Assembly: GCA_021799965.1 (NCBI GenBank)
Contig: JAJYZL010000046.1
Span: forward strand, 1-5,083
From: a bacterium
GTDB taxonomy: Bacteria > Patescibacteriota > Minisyncoccia > UBA6257 > 02-FULL-45-10c
Direction: 5' to 3'
DNA length: 5,083 nt
This document shows, one piece after another, positions 4,018 through 5,083 of the stretch. Below the pieces are notes generated by a model. The model saw only the letters and a list, made by a program, of their open reading frames with translations. It ran no database searches and had not been told where the DNA came from. The number at the start of each line of letters is the position of its first letter. The first letter of the stretch is position 1. The translations under genes were made by a program, and so were the position numbers.

Positions 4018-4704
4018 ATGGCTATCTTAAATGGAAACGTAATCGGAAACATGCGCGGTAGATTAGGAAATCTATCCGCAAGAACCGTTGACGGAAAGAC
4101 AATCATGTCTGCTCGTCCATCCAGCTTCAACGTCAACTACGATCCCGCAGTTGTAGAGAATAGACAAAAGTTTGCTGTTACAGCAAACCTTTCCAAAAAT
4201 ATCTTGTCACTCTCTACACTTGAAGCAATCTGGAAGACTGTTAAAGGATCTGGTATCTCAGTGTTCAACACCATCTTCAAAAGCAACTACCCTTATTCTG
4301 CTTCTGACAAACCAACCGTGAATAACATTGTTACTCCCGGTGGATTCAGTCTCCCCGTTGATGTTGCTGCAGTAGCTGCAGATAAGGTAACAGCTTCAAT
4401 CCTTGCCCTGGACACTGAAACAGTATTCACTCCGGAAGAAGTTAATTTGTCTGCAAACGCTATCGTTTGCTTTCATACACCAACTAACCCGGATGATGCA
4501 CCTTACCAGATCATTGCTCTAAGCAAAGAAGTTGCTGCTTTTAACTTCAACCAACCTTACGATCTTCAACTTGACTTCGATGCCAAACAGAAGATTATAG
4601 CAGCTAAATACACAAAGAATATTTTGCTTCTCAGTGTTGCTTCCAAAACCGCTGATGGTAAAGTAGTTCAGTACTCATCTACTTCACCAAAAGCCAGTGC
4701 TTAG
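4018..4704 (+). CDS. DUF6266-like protein, unknown function
   Basis: This 228-residue protein has no signal peptide or membrane helix. Its N-terminus (MAILNGNVIGNMRGRLGNLSARTVDGKTIMSARP) is a Gly/Arg-rich, probably beta-hairpin segment like that opening DUF6266-type proteins of Bacteroidota. It is followed by a helical stretch NRQKFAVTANLSKNIL (48-63), the Trp-containing IWKTVKGSGISVFNTIFKSNY (71-91), and a beta-rich C-terminal half (about 100-220) with alternating hydrophobic residues, including YQIIALS and NILLLSVAS. The family has no established function; secreted, surface or phage-like structural roles would all be guesses. Codon use looks regular and GC-richer than the spacers, the ribosome-binding site is good and a strong terminator follows, so the gene is probably monocistronic and well expressed. 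The family assignment is by recalled resemblance and is moderate; the gene call itself is firm. Confidence 0.8.
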   Translation: MAILNGNVIGNMRGRLGNLSARTVDGKTIMSARPSSFNVNYDPAVVENRQKFAVTANLSKNILSLSTLEAIWKTVKGSGISVFNTIFKSNYPYSASDKPTVNNIVTPGGFSLPVDVAAVAADKVTASILALDTETVFTPEEVNLSANAIVCFHTPTNPDDAPYQIIALSKEVAAFNFNQPYDLQLDFDAKQKIIAAKYTKNILLLSVASKTADGKVVQYSSTSPKASA

Positions 4705-4727
4705 TTGTTGCCTTATTTCCTCCTTCC

Positions 4728-4758
4728 AAAAAGCTTCCTCTTTCGTGGAAGCTTTTTT
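4728..4758 (+). terminator. Rho-independent terminator of the DUF6266-like gene
   Basis: AGCTTCC (4732-4738) pairs perfectly with GGAAGCT (4747-4753) around an eight-base loop. The stem is extended by four upstream A against the T-run, which reaches 4758. It starts 24 bases after the stop codon. The flanking A- and T-runs mean it could also work on the other strand. Confidence 0.85.
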
Positions 4759-4894
4759 ATTGTCTAGTCCCATTATCTTAAAACATATCATAACTTCGCT
4801 CAGTTCAAATCCATTAAATCCAACGTATATTCAGTCAGTTCTTAATATTGGGTATTCTATCTATCCTGCGCCCTACTTCCTTCGCTTCATTTTC

Positions 4895-4914
4895 TTGACG
4901 GCTGCCGCCGTCAA
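4895..4914. repeat. Perfect 8-bp GC hairpin
   Basis: TTGACGGC (4895-4902) and GCCGTCAA (4907-4914) are perfect complements around TGCC. No T-run follows, so it is not a terminator. The GC-rich core and following CCGCTCAG resemble pieces of the 2611-2718 palindrome, suggesting a related repeat family. Confidence 0.5.
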
Positions 4915-5053
4915 CCATTCCGCTCAGTCAGCAAGGCTATCATCTAATCGTAGTATTCGCGTACCATGAATGTAGCTATGTCTCTGACGTTCCATAACTA
5001 CTGGCTATAGATAATCCGAAAATCTTATGTGCGGCATGGTTTTTAACTGTCAC

Positions 5054-5071
5054 ATTTATTGAACAATAAAT
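5054..5071. repeat. 18-base perfect AT palindrome
   Basis: ATTTATTG (5054-5061) and CAATAAAT (5064-5071) are perfect complements around AA. It is operator-sized and may belong to a gene beyond the window end. Confidence 0.4.
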
Positions 5072-5083
5072 CCGCCAGAGATC

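Larger units (their letters stand above)
4759..5083. other. Gene-free 3' end of the window
   Basis: I see no convincing gene on either strand in these 325 bases. The stretch holds a perfect hairpin (4895-4914), a near-perfect 8-bp inverted repeat TAGCTATG (4973-4980) / CATAACTA (4993-5000), and an AT palindrome (5054-5071). The GTG-started frame 4697-4969 passes through the terminator and is not called. Confidence 0.5.

Noticed and set aside
4697..4969. 90-residue GTG-started + strand frame
   Set aside because: It begins inside the end of the DUF6266-like gene and reads through the strong terminator hairpin.
1..5083. CRISPR array
   Set aside because: No regularly spaced identical repeats of 20-40 bases were found; the repeats present are isolated palindromes.

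Overview
The window is AT-rich DNA from a bacterium that is most likely in the Bacteroidota/Chlorobiota lineage, possibly Ignavibacteria-like. This rests on start codons with mostly A-rich or no Shine-Dalgarno sequence, candidate promoters of the Bacteroidota type (TTG about 20 bases ahead of TAnnTTTG), a signal peptide ending just before Gln, and a Schlafen/AlbA-type regulator and a DUF6266-like protein of kinds I associate with that lineage. Dispersed palindromic repeats of the 'GTCATTCYGA ... GAATCTC' and 'AATTCAGCATTCATAATTC' types point the same way. The assignment is inference from style, not from a marker gene.

Layout, all genes on the + strand: (1) 1-180, two hairpins and an AT-rich dispersed repeat; (2) 181-417, a 78-residue membrane-anchored coiled-coil protein of unknown function; (3) 418-769, a dispersed hairpin repeat, a short AT-rich tract and a GC-rich structured island; (4) 770-2122, an AlbA_2/Schlafen-type ATP-binding putative transcriptional regulator (COG2865-like), with a possible upstream TTG start at 686 that would add a membrane helix; (5) 2123-2916, a 794-base gap without a convincing gene, holding an A/T hairpin, a compact palindrome-rich module (2412-2718) and a nearly G-free tract; (6) 2917-3423, a secreted staphylococcal-nuclease-fold nuclease; (7) 3416-3733, a small probable HTH protein overlapping the nuclease by 8 bases, whose N-terminal part is encoded by a dispersed repeat; (8) 3734-4017, a leader with an inverted repeat and promoter candidate; (9) 4018-4704, a DUF6266-like protein with the best ribosome-binding site in the window and a strong Rho-independent terminator at 4728-4758; (10) 4759-5083, gene-free, with small palindromes.

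Only the nuclease/HTH pair looks co-translated. The other genes are separated by repeat-laden spacers and probably form single transcription units. No pathway links the genes, and I see no convincing complete new system. The most unusual part is the 2412-2718 module: four palindromes in about 307 bases, two of them long, over a broken reverse-strand reading frame. It could be a non-autonomous mobile or dispersed element, a structured RNA, or a decayed gene.
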